Source: Panorpa germanica
Lineage: Eukaryota; Arthropoda; Insecta; Mecoptera; Panorpidae
DNA: 64,000 nucleotides
Assembly: GCA_963678705.1 (NCBI GenBank)
Contig: OY783203.1
Coordinates: 41,354,347-41,418,346, forward strand
Reading direction: 5' to 3'
The number at the start of each line of letters is the position of its first letter. Within the stretch, counting starts at the first letter, position 1. The notes beneath the pieces are model-generated. The model ran no database searches and was not told where the DNA came from. It was given only the letters and a program-made list of their open reading frames with translations. Below are positions 1 through 11,649 of the stretch, one piece after another. Position numbers and translations under genes: made by a program.

Positions 1-1197
1 GCAATATCAACTGTTCATTCTAAGTTCACTTTATCAGTAGACAACGAAAGAACAGTCTTTTTAACAAATAACATTTTTCCGAGCGTTTGAAGCTCAATAT
101 CTTCCGTTTTACTCGTCTGCATCTCGCAGACGAAAGAATAAAGCAATCTGAAAGTTAAAGTTTAGTAGATCCACGGGTAGTAAAGGGCTTTCATTTTACA
201 ATATATTTTTTAATAATTTACTTTGGCATAAATTTGTTACATATCCATCTACATTTTGCAGTCTTTTTAGTACTTGAAATATAAGCAAATAATAAATATT
301 TGATTGGAAATATAAATAATGCGCTGTTGAAGAATATCGATTCCGAGGAGTGCTAAAAATTTAATTTATAGAGAAAGTTCTATGAACAGGCCTAATTTGA
401 TCGTATTTGATGCTTGAACCAAATTGTATAAGAGGAAAGAATGTCCAAAACCTTTTACGGTGATACAAATTACCATGTCAATAAAATATACTTTTTAATT
501 AAGGGACAAGAAGTGCAGTAAGTGTACAATGTACATAGTACACCAAATTAGTGAACTTGCCTGCTTCGGAAAATAGAAATCTTTTTGAATTACTGTCTTG
601 TAATTTTATAAAAAGTTATTTTAATTTTATTTAATTGTAATATTTTTCATAGCAGTAATTTGAATACTTGTATATATTAAGTATTATGTTTTGTATATAT
701 TGTGCAACGGCAAGTGCTAGTTATAGTAATGTTTATTTTATTGCCTTTTTTACGAATTAGGTTGGCTTACTAATTCAACATAACATAGAAACAAATATAC
801 AACTCCAGAAATTTGTTTTCATGCAGAATTATTAGGAGTATGATTTATATTCCTTAAATGAAAAGTATTAAATACATCAGGATTAGTCAAATTTATATAT
901 TGGCCATCCGCTGAAATTTCCAATATATTTCCCCTGTTAAAAAGAACAATTTGCTTGAGATAGCTTAGAACTTTTAAATAAACGCCTGGCAATTATGCAA
1001 ATTATTATACATGCGGGTAAATATGGTTGTTCTTAATAGTTTTCAGTAAGGTGATATATATGAGTATTATGTCGATGCCAACAGAAACAATGTTATTAAC
1101 GTATTAACGAAATACACAAAAATGTAGATTTGTTAAAAGAAATGAATTAGAATACATAAACACATACATTTGGCACGTTATCCAGTTGTTTGTTAAC
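1..1197. other. AT-rich non-coding DNA, probably MCT intron
   Basis: This stretch lies 3' of the MCT exon on the minus strand and starts at its splice donor, so it is presumably intronic. I see no further MCT exon in it (the family's helix 4-5 block should come next), no long open frame and no recognisable repeat. Confidence 0.5.
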
Positions 1198-1203
1198 ACG
1201 TAC
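1198..1203 (-). other. Splice donor ending the MCT exon
   Basis: On the minus strand the exon end reads GGAG/GTACGT. The donor interrupts codon 140 after its first base. Intron read-through gives two unrelated residues and a stop, which supports real splicing here. Confidence 0.8.
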
Positions 1204-1621
1204 CTCCAATAACACCGTACGTAATGTAAAGGAATCCAATACTAGTCGCAAAATACGATATTGCGAAACCTGCACATGCCAGAAAACTGCCCATGATAGT
1301 CACAACTCTGAAGCCCCAACGGTTGGCTAAGGCACTCACAAATGGTCCAGCTAGGAGATAGAATCCAGAGAGTAATGAACTGACAATAGCGACTTCGGCT
1401 TTCGACACTCCAAATTCTTTTTGGATATGTGGCAAAAACATTCCAGAGGAAAACACTATGCCGTCTACGATTGTATTGCATAGAAATGATGCTGCCACGA
1501 CGACCCATCCCCATCCGCCATCTGGAGGGACTACCAGGGATGCTTCGGGCTCCTCTTCAGATGTATCCTTATCAGTTTTTGGTTTTGGTTTTTGGGCCAC
1601 GTCTCCATTTGTTGTTGCCAT
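1204..1621 (-). CDS. First coding exon of a monocarboxylate-transporter-like (SLC16/MCT) protein
   Basis: The exon encodes about the first 139 residues of a major-facilitator membrane transporter of the monocarboxylate transporter type. Family members carry lactate, pyruvate or related monocarboxylates, often with protons, across the plasma membrane; the substrate here is unknown. An acidic, lysine-rich cytosolic N-terminus (residues 1-31) leads into the family signature PPDGGWGWVV (32-41), which opens helix 1 (about 37-60). Helix 2 covers about 75-98. The loop RWGFR (101-105) is the MFS helix 2-3 motif, followed by helix 3 (about 106-124) and the start of helix 4 ending in GVIGG. The ATG at 1621-1619 is the first in frame. 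Translation would hit a stop at 1193-1195, but GGAG/GTACGT marks a splice donor after base 1204. This leaves phase 1 and restores the second glycine of the family's GG turn. Family members are usually about 450-700 residues, so most of the gene lies beyond the left edge. I cannot tell which paralogue it is. Confidence 0.93.
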
Positions 1622-1640
1622 GTTTGTAGAAAACCAGTCT
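1622..1640 (-). other. 5' UTR tail and splice acceptor of the MCT exon
   Basis: On the minus strand a T-rich tract ends in TTTTTTCAG, with AG at 1640-1639. It is followed by 17 untranslated bases (1638-1622) before the ATG. The start codon therefore sits in a downstream exon, and at least one non-coding exon must lie further right. This is a common layout for transporter genes with a long first intron. Confidence 0.7.
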
Positions 1641-1840
1641 GAAAAAATATAAAAATGACAATTAGTTTTGTAAACATATTATTATTATAAAAATTATATA
1701 ATGCCGTAACATCTGTTGAATTAATAAATACATAGAAGGAGGTATATTTTAAAATAAATGAAAATTTTTAGTTAAATTAAATATTAATTATTTATTTTAA
1801 AATATGATAAAATGATTATTAAATTTATATATCATAACAC

Positions 1841-2088
1841 GGACACAGTAGGCGAGAGCATTTATGCTTTACACAAGATTGCTGTGTTTTCGGGTTCGAT
1901 CCCCGGGTCAGAGTTATATTTTCTTGATTTGGTTCTTAATTTAAATTTAATTTGATTATTACCGCAATTGATAAGGCAGCGGTGTCGTGAATTATATGAA
2001 ACTACGACACAATAAAAACTGCAAACATTATAGGAGGCCGAGGGTGATCAATACTCACCATCGTAAATAGGCCGACATTAAAAAAAAT
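1841..2088 (+). repeat. tRNA-derived SINE, near full length
   Basis: The head has the tRNA-like ACACAGTAGGCGAGAGCA followed by the B-box GGTTCGATCCCCGGG. The middle is AT-rich. The tail reads AGGAGGCCGAGGGTGAT and GGCCGACATTAAA. The same head, middle and tail recur more than 20 times in this window. This copy lies inside the probable 5' intron of the MCT gene. Confidence 0.85.
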
Positions 2089-2565
2089 TACATAATAATT
2101 AACATAAAATCTTTGCAATTTTCGTCGTATTCGTTTTTTCACAAAACTTTGAAAATAGACTTTTTTTTTCAATTATTACTACCGCTGTTACATCTTGAAG
2201 GGGAAATAGACTCACTAAGCAAATAAGCATAAAAAGTAAGGTATAGTTCAAATTACGAGAGTTCGGGAATTGAAATAAATAAAAATTGTATTCTGAAAAT
2301 TTTTAGAAAACATATTTATCCGAGTTTTGTTTTTCATCTCACACTTTTTTAAGATATGCAAGTTGCAATATAACATAACCACAAAATAAATTTATATTTA
2401 AATATTTTAAAATACGTAACATTTCTATAGCGGATATGTTATTGAAACTAAAATCCTACATAACTGTACTATATCGTAAATTACTATAAATGTGATTATC
2501 TTAATTTCTTTTCTATTTATTAAATAAATAAAACACTGTTAAGAATTTAATGAAACGTGACTTAC

Positions 2566-2714
2566 GTTTGAAACAATTAAATCGAAAAACTTGTCGAAGT
2601 CCAAGAAATTGCACAGGGCAGGGCGAGTTGTCGTAGTCTTACGGAATAATAAAAGAGACTGTCGTCCATTGAATGTTATTGGTTTCTACGAGTATTCGCG
2701 AATTGATTGAACTG
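2566..2714 (-). promoter_or_regulatory. Candidate alternative first (untranslated) exon of the MCT gene
   Basis: On the minus strand a moderately GC-rich segment ends in TTTCAAAC/GTAAGTCA, a near-perfect splice donor (GTAAGT at 2565-2560). An arthropod-type initiator ATTCAGTTCA lies at about 2718-2709, about 150 bases upstream of the donor. Orientation, distance from the coding exon (about 0.9 kb) and the unpaired acceptor there all fit a 5' leader exon. No transcript evidence is available, so this is inference. Confidence 0.3.
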
Positions 2715-2896
2715 AATCGAATAACTTGCCTGGAGCGATTAATTGTTTTGAGCCAAATAATACCACATAATCGTTAAATTGTTTGTTTGCGAAAATAGAA
2801 AACAGAAAGATGCATCAATATTTTTGAATAGTTCGTATTTAATATTGAAAATGCTTATTCCTCAGTTCAACACATCCATATGTCAGAGTTTATAGC

Positions 2897-3319
2897 AATG
2901 GGTTTGTGTCCTATGTCTTAATTTCTATAAAAGTGTACTATATATTGATAAAATGGGTTACTAGAACCTCAAATGGTCAATTAATTTTTAATAACTCTTT
3001 ATATGTTAGGAGATATTAACAATTAAAAAAGTAAAATAAAAACTTATTATTCTTTAACTTGACTTGATATTTCGACTACCAACAGCTTCGAAACATTACC
3101 ACAGCACTGACCTACTCAACAAATAACTGACGTTAAAATGCATTTCACGTCATACAAATATGGCCGACCATTTCTAGCGCTAAAACTACAATTCAAATTT
3201 TTAATTACTATATCTCCGTCAACATTTAGATATTTAATAAAATAGACACGCCAATATACATTAATTTCAATCAACAATTGAAAAATCGACCACTAAAAAA
3301 TGAGGACACAAGCCCAATT
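2897..3319 (+). mobile_element. TIR DNA element, family A (non-autonomous)
   Basis: The left end ATGGGTTTGTGTCCT and the right end AGGACACAAGCCCAAT form terminal inverted repeats about 420 bp apart. There is no transposase frame. A copy in the opposite orientation lies at 58064-58703, and fragments lie near 15.8, 45.1, 45.7, 47.1 and 61.1 kb. All share core blocks such as TATATCTCCGTCAA and ATTTAGATATTTAATAAAAT. I do not recognise the superfamily. Confidence 0.7.
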
Positions 3320-6300
3320 CGTATAAATAAAAACAAAGGCTGGTACCAGCTCAAAGGTTAAGATTGAATAAAAAGTATGTAGAATTATCACTGGATATAA
3401 ATGAACTGACGAATCAGTAACCGAGAGTAATAGTAATAGAGATTATAATAACTTTTATGGTATATTTTGTGACGTGCTTTACCTAGTATTAAAAATCTGT
3501 TAAGAGATTTGCTTAATTTTCAATGCATTTGTTTAAATACATAAGTGCTAATTTCTATTAAAATTACGAAATAAAGCTGCATTTAATATTAATAATAATA
3601 TGGAATTAGTTTACTTCAGTTGTCACTCCGCTGCAAAAGCGTACTGTAACTGGTGCGATGCTTGCTTTTACGTTTGAAGCATGCATTAAAAACCATAGTT
3701 TTTCTTTCTTCCACATGCTTTTAGTTTTAAAATAGAGTAAGATGAATATCTATATTTTCAGTATGTCTGTTCTTCATTTAGGAAAAAACAGTAAAGGTTC
3801 AAAATGAAGTATGTAAACAAAAAATATGTAAGCCCGGTCATAAACTCACATAAACATAACTTTAAATAAATATTTGAAGTGTTACAACAGAACATAACCT
3901 AGTTGTACAAATTGCATCCAGAAAAATAAAATAAAACAAAAATGCTTTAAGGAAATACGATAAAAAAATAACTTAGTAAGTTAACTGTGTGGAAATAATA
4001 AACAATTAGCCACCGCATTAAACTCGGCGCACACTTCATGACGACAAGATTGTGTTTAGAATATCTTTATTATCGAAACAATGGGTTTTAAAGTCACAGT
4101 CAAACTCATTTTTTTCTACTCACTATTTGTCTAAACTGATATTTAATTATTTACGTGATGGTTTTTTAATCATTCTAAATTTAATTCTTTTCACTCTTAA
4201 TATGTTTGAAGTCAAATTTTATATCATGTTATATTATATTACATTACGATGTAATGGTTCTATTTGGTAAATAAATTTATTAAGTGGAACTAGGAAAGAA
4301 TAAATGTGGTTTCGTCAATATCCGTTGATCATTACATTAATCTGTTAACATTAAAATTAAAAAGCAAATAAATAAGCTAAAGCAATTTCTAAAACAAATA
4401 ACAAAATATGAGTTTCCAATTTTTCAGGGTCAGCTTTTTTATAAGTAGTCATTAAAGCATGCAGATGTTGTAAGCCATAGGCGTCCTCAGAAAATTATAA
4501 AAGGTTTAGGGTAAAACGAAGAGATACTATTTTATTTAGTGTAAATTTATAACAGATTCCTTGTTATTTAGTATAAAGTTCGATATCCAGTGTGAGATTT
4601 TTTTTATGTTTACCCTATTGTGCGGGCGCCCATGTTGTGAGCCATTACTTCACAATTCAGTGCATAGTAATCAAATTCTTTAAATATAATAACTAAGTGA
4701 AAAATGGAAAAGTTATTTTTAGACAAACAGTTCTTTTTATCACTTCTTTTTTACTTTATTAACTCAATTCATAAAATTATGTATGAATATTGCTATGACA
4801 GGAACACCGGAAGAGGCATACTCTTTCTATAGAACTTTCCTTTAGTATGTCTTATTTTTCTTACAATGACTGTGTTGACATTGTCGTTTTGGTCATCGAT
4901 GGCTTGTGTCAGTATCTCACTTCTTTAAAATATTCAAAAAAAAAGAGATATTCCTAGAATATTCTCTTGGTGAAATAATTGTCTATACTGTCAAGGTATA
5001 TGTTTATTACGAATAGAATCATAAACTTACCATTTTTGGATTAATAGAATCAAAAAGAACTTTTTAAAAATTATTATCTCAATTAAATTACTAGTAAAAT
5101 TTAAATCTTTAATAATAATATACAATAAACACAAATTAATATATTATTTAATATAAATCATTTTACCAAATGTTACGTTTTATTATTTATTTACTATTTA
5201 CTCTTACATAATCATGAAATAAATGTAACTTACAATTAAAATCTTTTACTAATATATTACTTTGTTATATTTCATTTAAAATAATCTTACATACAAATTT
5301 TTATTTCTGTAGATAGCAAAGATAATTTTTTTTATGCAATCTAACATTATATTTACCTAAAAGTTCATATGTACTTTTGGTAAATATGCCATATAAACAT
5401 ATAACTAAGTGTGTTTAGCGGGATTTTTCGTTTAAGTAAAATGTCACCGATATTTCAAATATTACATTTTTCTCTTCACTGGGATTTTAAAATGTTGAAC
5501 ATAGCAGTTGAGAATAAATATACCTCAGAGATACAGAAAAAATGTATTTTCTTATCATTTTGCAACATGCGAATCTTTTGCTCTTTTAATGCCCACTCTA
5601 TAAAGATAGTTTTAAAGGTCAAAGATACATACAGTTCAAGGTTTTTATGTTATATCATATTTAAAGCATATTATAAACGTTGCCTTGACTATTTGAATTC
5701 TATATACATGTTCACGAAGCATTGTACCATATACTCATACCTTACATATTCCTCTGTCCAAGTACTGTAAATAAATACCAAATACAAAAGTGCTTGCTGT
5801 CCAATGACTTTCACCGCATGGCTTGCAGAGTGCAGACCGTGCAGACCTTAACAACCTACACTACTCGGTAACTGGAGGACGCCACATGGTACACCGTCCT
5901 CCGTGTACCGCACACGTTTACGTTTGATTTTGACTTTCAGCAAATGAACGCAACTATTAGCAGATTTTCTGCCCTACGCGAACCCCACACAGCCATCCAC
6001 AACAAATTCGCAAACCTTCCAGGGTCGACGTCTCATTGGACACATCTTATGTATCTGCGCATCGCGACCGTTAATCTGTATTTGTTAGTTTCTAAAATAG
6101 CATTTGAAATATGCGTTGTTTTAAAACTTCTTTTTATGTTCTATCAGTGCTGCACTGGAAAGGAGGGACTAATTTACATTCAGCTGTTGAATCCCCGAGT
6201 TCATTTTAAAAATACAATCCACAACTAAAAATAAAAATACTCTAGATCGTCTGTTCGCGACGCACGACTAATCCTAATGTGTTTCGGCGCCTACAGCGAT

Positions 6301-6350
6301 ATATTAGAATAAATTTAAAAAAAATTGAATAAATAATATTAGGTATTTAC
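3320..6350. other. AT-rich probable intron with no recognised gene
   Basis: If the 6351-6449 leader exon is right, this is MCT 5' intron. It holds scattered short open frames of chance composition. A GC-richer patch at about 5800-6060 includes ATGAACGCAACTATT at 5944, but its frame has no recognisable domain. A donor-like AATG/GTAAGT lies on the minus strand near 5030. I find no inverted-repeat element with clear ends. Confidence 0.4.
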
Positions 6351-6449
6351 CTTATATATATATAATGGAACCAGTACGCGCCTGGATCTAACCTATTTTA
6401 ATAATATTTTGACACTAAACACACTTCACGCATTTACACACACTTAACT
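6351..6449 (-). promoter_or_regulatory. Candidate first exon and start site of the MCT gene
   Basis: On the minus strand an initiator-like TAACAGTTAAGTGTG at about 6453-6439 is followed by about 100 bases of leader-like sequence rich in GTG/AAGTG. This ends in TATATAAG/GTAAATA, a plausible splice donor with its GT at 6350-6349. The DNA just upstream (about 6450-6800) is clearly richer in G+C and CpG than the surroundings, as promoter regions often are. There is no TATA box at the expected spacing. Linking it to the coding exon 4.7 kb away is inference. Confidence 0.35.
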
Positions 6450-6479
6450 GTTACACCAAATTTTTTGAATGGGTTTTTA

Positions 6480-6800
6480 CTATTTACGTGAGGATAAGAA
6501 CGGCAAACTTTCTGGCGCGCTCTAGCGTATGTTTCTCACTCCAGTCCCTGGAACTAACTGTGGGGCCTGTTGGTCGTTGGATTGTCTACTCTCAATAGTC
6601 TGACGGCACGACGAACAACATTCACACGCTGTATATGTTGGGTACTGTTGGTTGGGTCTGCTAGTGCTGTTAGCTAGTCTTGCAATGGCCCAATGGCAAT
6701 GGCTTCGTCACTGAATCCGTCCTGTTACTCTACCATAAGTTCTGACTCTTGTATTCTCGACATACCACACATTCATCGACTTCGAGTATGTATTTACTGA
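6480..6800. promoter_or_regulatory. GC-richer promoter-like block upstream of the candidate MCT leader exon
   Basis: This block contains GGCGCGCTC, ACGGCACGACGAAC and other CpG-bearing words in a window that is otherwise mostly A+T. It lies immediately upstream (minus-strand sense) of the initiator-like site at 6449. No specific factor site can be assigned. Confidence 0.25.
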
Positions 6801-7059
6801 CCAAGTAAGAGTACCGCTTATGACTTTGGTCTTGGTGTTTGGCTTGGCGTGTAGTTCGTATTTGATAACCCCCAGGCTACCTGCCTCAGGCTATCAAAGC
6901 GTCAAGATATCCCATATTCTAAATCCCCACCATTTTCTCGTAAGATCATTCTCAGAAAATTATTCAATGAATCATTATTTTTTTTGTATTTTTACAGCTT
7001 CAAATTTACTATGACATGTGTTTCATCTAATAAACACAAGTATGGTAACAAATTTTGGA

Positions 7060-7345
7060 AGAGGAAGGGGCAGTATGCAGTATCATTGTAAACACCGGCG
7101 CCCCGCCATAGAGGATGCAACCTTTGGGATGTTGATGCTGAACGGGCAGATGAGCCTGGAGGCTCAGCATACCACTCACACCAGGCACCCCCTGGTCATG
7201 AGGGCATGTGTCCTTAGCTGCACATTGCAACTGCACAGCGTGCAGCGTGCGTTTATGCAACGGTTCATTGATGGATTCACAAGGGGTGACGAAGGTCTGG
7301 GACGGCGGACGGAAGCAGAGAGGGTTTATTTAGGCGGCAGGACTT
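7060..7345. other. GC-rich island, coding potential unresolved
   Basis: About 285 bases have much higher G+C than their surroundings and stay open on both strands (plus frame 7018-7392, 124 codons; minus frame 7260-7027, 77 codons). Neither translation shows a domain I recognise. On the minus strand CCTGGT/GTGAGTGG (donor GTGAGT at 7179-7174) would make a plausible first-exon end, with an ATG about 100 bases upstream. It could be another promoter or first exon, or a relic of a GC-rich mobile element. Confidence 0.3.
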
Positions 7346-7399
7346 TGTCTGGGAATAATAAAAATTATTTTTTTTGGCGCTATCTTTTATAACAAAAAT

Positions 7400-10120
7400 G
7401 TTACATTTTTTTGTTCTTCCTGTGTGGTGCATAATTTTTGTATTATTTTCTAACCCTTTGTTGCTTTCTAAAATAAATAGTGACCGATTCTGAGAACTTT
7501 TATCCCTTGAATTCAGAAACAGGTCAAAACGTTTGGTGTATTTAATTAAGTAAAAAGAAACACCGTGCGGTAGATGTAAGAGCTTAGCTGAAGCATATAT
7601 TTCTTATAGAATTATCAAGTATCAAGCCGAATCAAAACTCAGGTTGCAACTGACATGGGAAAGTACCCTGTTCTCTACCTATCTAGTGTCGCTATTCATT
7701 TTAATTCAGGGTAAATTAGCGTAAAATATTCAATCCAGTGCAAAATTGTTCACAGATTTTATTCTATTCAGGGTAAATGTGTCACGATCTCTATTCTATC
7801 TAGAATAAGTTCTACTCGACAGCTAGGGAGAGGGACGTCATGCGATAATGTCAGTAAACAGAAACCATATTTTAGATTAATTTCATCAAAATTTCGACGC
7901 CAAAATGTTACATACCTACTTGCTTCGAGAAAGAAGAAGAAACATAATATGAGACAGTTTATATTCAAAGGTAGATCAAATATTTATGATTCTAGATAAA
8001 TGGATGCAACTACAATACGGCCCTGTATGTAGGTAACAAATTGCTTTAATAGATTTACAAATGAAAGTTTTATATAAGTGTAATAACAATCAACAAATTC
8101 TTCCTAATTTTAAACAATTTTGTTTGAAAACATTTATTTAATAATATTGAAATGACAACTATTGCTTAATGCTGGCCGATTTCTGCGTTTTCCATTATTT
8201 ATCGAAACCAGGATGCAGTCTTATTACATCTAGGTCAGTAGAGACATTGCCTGAGACGCATTGGTAGGAGAAATTGCCCTACTGCGTTTTGTAGGGCTAT
8301 GAAGAACACTTTTGCTACTCTAGATATCGAGTATTACATTAGATACATTGAAATCAATGACAAATTTACTCTGGATAGTATTAAAACTGAATTATCAAAT
8401 TTATTGCGGACGCCCATGAACAGAACGTTGTTCGTACCTTAGCGCTGATTTACCCTTCTAAAAAATAAGGATATTTCGAGGTTAGGGGCGCAAATATGAC
8501 CCAATTTTATTCGTTCCATATTTGGGATATTCCGAAATAAATCATATATACTGAAACGAATTTTATAACTCCATAAAAAGAAATAATAAACAATTATTTA
8601 AAATATAATAAAAATGCAAAAATATTTCTACGATCGTTGAATCACATTGTAAATGTCAAGACAGTTAAGAAGTTAATTTTTCTGTTTTATAGTAATTTTG
8701 TATTTATATGCAAGTATGTTAGAAACCATATTGAGAAGGGATGCGCGTTTCATAGCAGTTGATAACAAGCAACCCCGGGTCTGAGGATGGGAGTGGGGGC
8801 AGGTTGGGAGCTTTGATTTGGATTGCATTTTCAGTGAACGGCAATTAAAGTTCCCGTTAATTAGCGCTCGATATATTTTAGAAACTTGTATTGATTATGA
8901 AAAAATGTGAATTATTTAAAAAAATTACTTTATGTAATAAATGAACTAATATCAGCACACGTAAAAATCTAAAATTATTGGATGCAATTATTAATAAAGA
9001 AGCAAGTTTAAGTTTTTACTTCGCGTCGAAAAAATCCAACATGTAGTTTAATCTAGCACTCATCAGATCCAACTCTAGCTCGATTTTAAGGCAGACCAAA
9101 TCAAATTAAGGTAACCAAATCTTTAATTTGAAATTCGTTTATATCTAGCATTAATATTTCGTTTCACCTCATTTCTGATTCACCGCCAATTTCGAGCTCT
9201 CTACTCGCTGCATCTATTGACTGCGACTGTCCCATATAATTACAAGAATATCTTAAAAGATAATATCTATTTTTATTTAATTGTGATATTATCACATCTT
9301 ATTATGGGAAGATGTATTTTATTTGACTGGTAACTCTAATTCTTTGAATACATTCACAAAGTACTTTCCGTTGACGTATGACGTAGATTCAATAAGAATC
9401 TCCAAAAGTCCCAATTGTCGAATCGTAGTTTTACGTTCTGTAATTCCCGGAGCGTTGAATGATAAAGTGATACACGTTTGCTGTCTGCATAGGACCTTGC
9501 CGAAGCCTTGTGTTTCTATTTATCGTTTATCAACAAGTGTATTTAGATTCTACAGCATTTGCGTCGGATTAGTAAGTAGTCACCTAACCTGTTATGCTTA
9601 GCGCAAGTCAACTTTATTTGACGTAAGGATGCCTAAAGGGTAAAATAACTATTACATATGTACGAGTATCACACATATATTAATTGTAAATTCCATATAG
9701 TGAAACTAATATATAAGTCAGGTAATTCCTTTCAATTTTATGCTTTCCCTTTTATTTTATATTCGGAAAATTATTATATTTTAACTAATATCCTACAAAC
9801 AATTTTGATCGGAATCCAATTAGATGCGAATCGTATCACTCTGAATGGTGATCGGAATCCTATTAGACATTAGTGTGACATTACATGAAGCTTTGGACAG
9901 CATGTCTCAACCGGCCGGAACGTTCCGTACCCCCTCTGACGGCCTTCATAATACTTCTAAACGACGTTTGCCGAGGTGCAAGTCGTGCTACTACCTAGTA
10001 CTACCACAGTACTAACATATGTTCTCCCGAACGCTGTTGGACTACTGTCTTACCGCTCTCTAATACGAGATTGCTAAGATACGACAAATTGTTTGTAGGG
10101 TATTTGGGTTTTGTTATTAA
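7400..10120. other. AT-rich non-coding DNA
   Basis: I see no gene here. The short open frames (for example 7768-7968 minus, 9323-9601 plus and 9658-9873 plus) have AT-driven composition and no domain. An imperfect direct repeat, GATCGGAATCC-ATTAGA, occurs twice between 9808 and 9868. Confidence 0.35.
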
Positions 10121-10124
10121 TCTT

Positions 10125-10330
10125 AAGGCCGTCCGCACATGGGTCGACTCATTGCAAACACGAGCCACGGATCTGTCCGAACCGAATGAGAATGAAACTG
10201 TGTTCTGAGTGAGAGAACGCACACGGCTCGAATGAAAAACTAATTTGAAATTGGTTTTGAGCGACTGTGTTTCTAGGTCGCAGGGCGAATACGTTTCATG
10301 CTTTTGATGGTGAACATCATGAGCAGAGAT
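10125..10330. repeat. GC-richer segment starting with a transposon-like end
   Basis: The segment starts TTAAGGCCGTCCGCACATGGG, which looks like the terminal repeat of a TIR element. It runs through CpG-bearing sequence, but I could not find a matching inverted end. The overlapping minus-strand frame 10336-10001 (111 codons) has no recognisable domain. Confidence 0.25.
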
Positions 10331-11526
10331 GTGCACAAATACTTTTCAAAAGTATTTAAATACATACATACATACAAATACCTCAAAGTACGACACAATA
10401 AAATCCCCTATTATGCTATTGTTAAAAATTCTATAGATATACGAAACACGGATCGACATGGCTCGTTACGTATATTTTAAAGTTCTTAAAAAAATTAGGT
10501 AATCTACAGTGCTAAAGTTAAAAAATGAAGGGTAAAAATTTAGGCTTGCTGCTGTGACGTAGGTCTGGGGGTTCTCGGAATTTGGACTATTAAGATAATT
10601 TGTCTCTGTTGTAGGAAGATACACACAATACTATATGAGCACATAGAACAAAGAGGGACACCATTCAGTTAGATCAAATATATTAAATACACGTCGCTTT
10701 AAAATGGGGTGAAACGCAGATAAATATATACATTTATAAAACTGTGTTGGCGTCTCTGTATTTGTTATTTTTATTTATTGTTTATATCCTCTATCTATTT
10801 ATTTGAAATAAACTGTTAACAATATTGAAATTTCTAATATTGACTATTAATTATTTGTATGTCCTCTTGACCATTGCCAAAATAATCTTTCATTTAATAT
10901 TATAAATTAGTGTATGTATGTACATTGTACATGTACATACATGTATTTACTTTCGTTATCTGTATATAACCTCTTAACACTTGACCGAAATGCCAATATG
11001 GACTTGTTAAGCAAAGGTTACACGATATTTATTTATAAAGTGACAAATATTTTAAATGACAACAAATATACCATTGTCCCAAATGATTGCCTATTATTTT
11101 TAAATAAATAAGATCACGCCTTGTAATAGATTGATTGGTATGACGCAGTTGATATTTGAAAAAAGTAGAATTATATTAGTGCTAGATAATTTAGTTTTTT
11201 ATAGCGTCTTGGGTGGCTCAGGGATTAGTATGTCTGCTTACAACGTTCAATCGGAACCCGTTCAGATTGTGGTGTGGTGGTATTCTAATGACATTGCACC
11301 CCTCGAGCCACGGCGAACAGTGTTCGGTTCACCACTCTTACTTTCTTTCCTCACAGGGCGAACACACTTTCAAGCAACCGCTGCCAACAAAACACCGTCC
11401 TTATCGCACATAGTGTATGAAACTCAATATCAAAAACAATTAAATAAATAAAATATTATCTCTGTTTTACGGTAAGTGTTCACAAAGTGGCGTGCTATGA
11501 ATTCATACGAACTATAAAAGATGCCT

Positions 11527-11641
11527 GTGTATTAAGTTACATGTGTCACCAGTGTGGACGTGTTGTGCAACTTCTTCCAACAAATGATGGATGTCGCATG
11601 TTTAAGTCGCACCAATGTGTACGAGGCATAATGTTTTTATA
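11527..11641 (-). repeat. TIR element family B, single end
   Basis: About 115 bases match the reverse complement of the left end of the element at 36905-37357, including CGCATGTTTAAGTCGCAC and TGTACGAGGCATAATG. The opposite end is missing. Confidence 0.6.
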
Positions 11642-11649
11642 ATTTCAGA

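Noticed and set aside
1193-1203. Extension of the MCT frame by two residues to a stop at 1193-1195
   Set aside because: A GTACGT donor begins right after 1204 and the extra residues do not fit the family's GG turn, so this is intron read-through.
5944-6228. 94-codon frame after an acceptor-like TTGACTTTCAG
   Set aside because: No domain is visible, there is no donor at its end and the second half is AT-driven; the GC-richer start may be regulatory or repeat-derived.
11131-11451. 106-codon plus-strand frame with a nearby GTAAGTG donor at 11472
   Set aside because: The frame stops before the donor and shows no domain. The TGGCTCAGGGATTAG segment inside it looks more like another decayed tRNA-related repeat.
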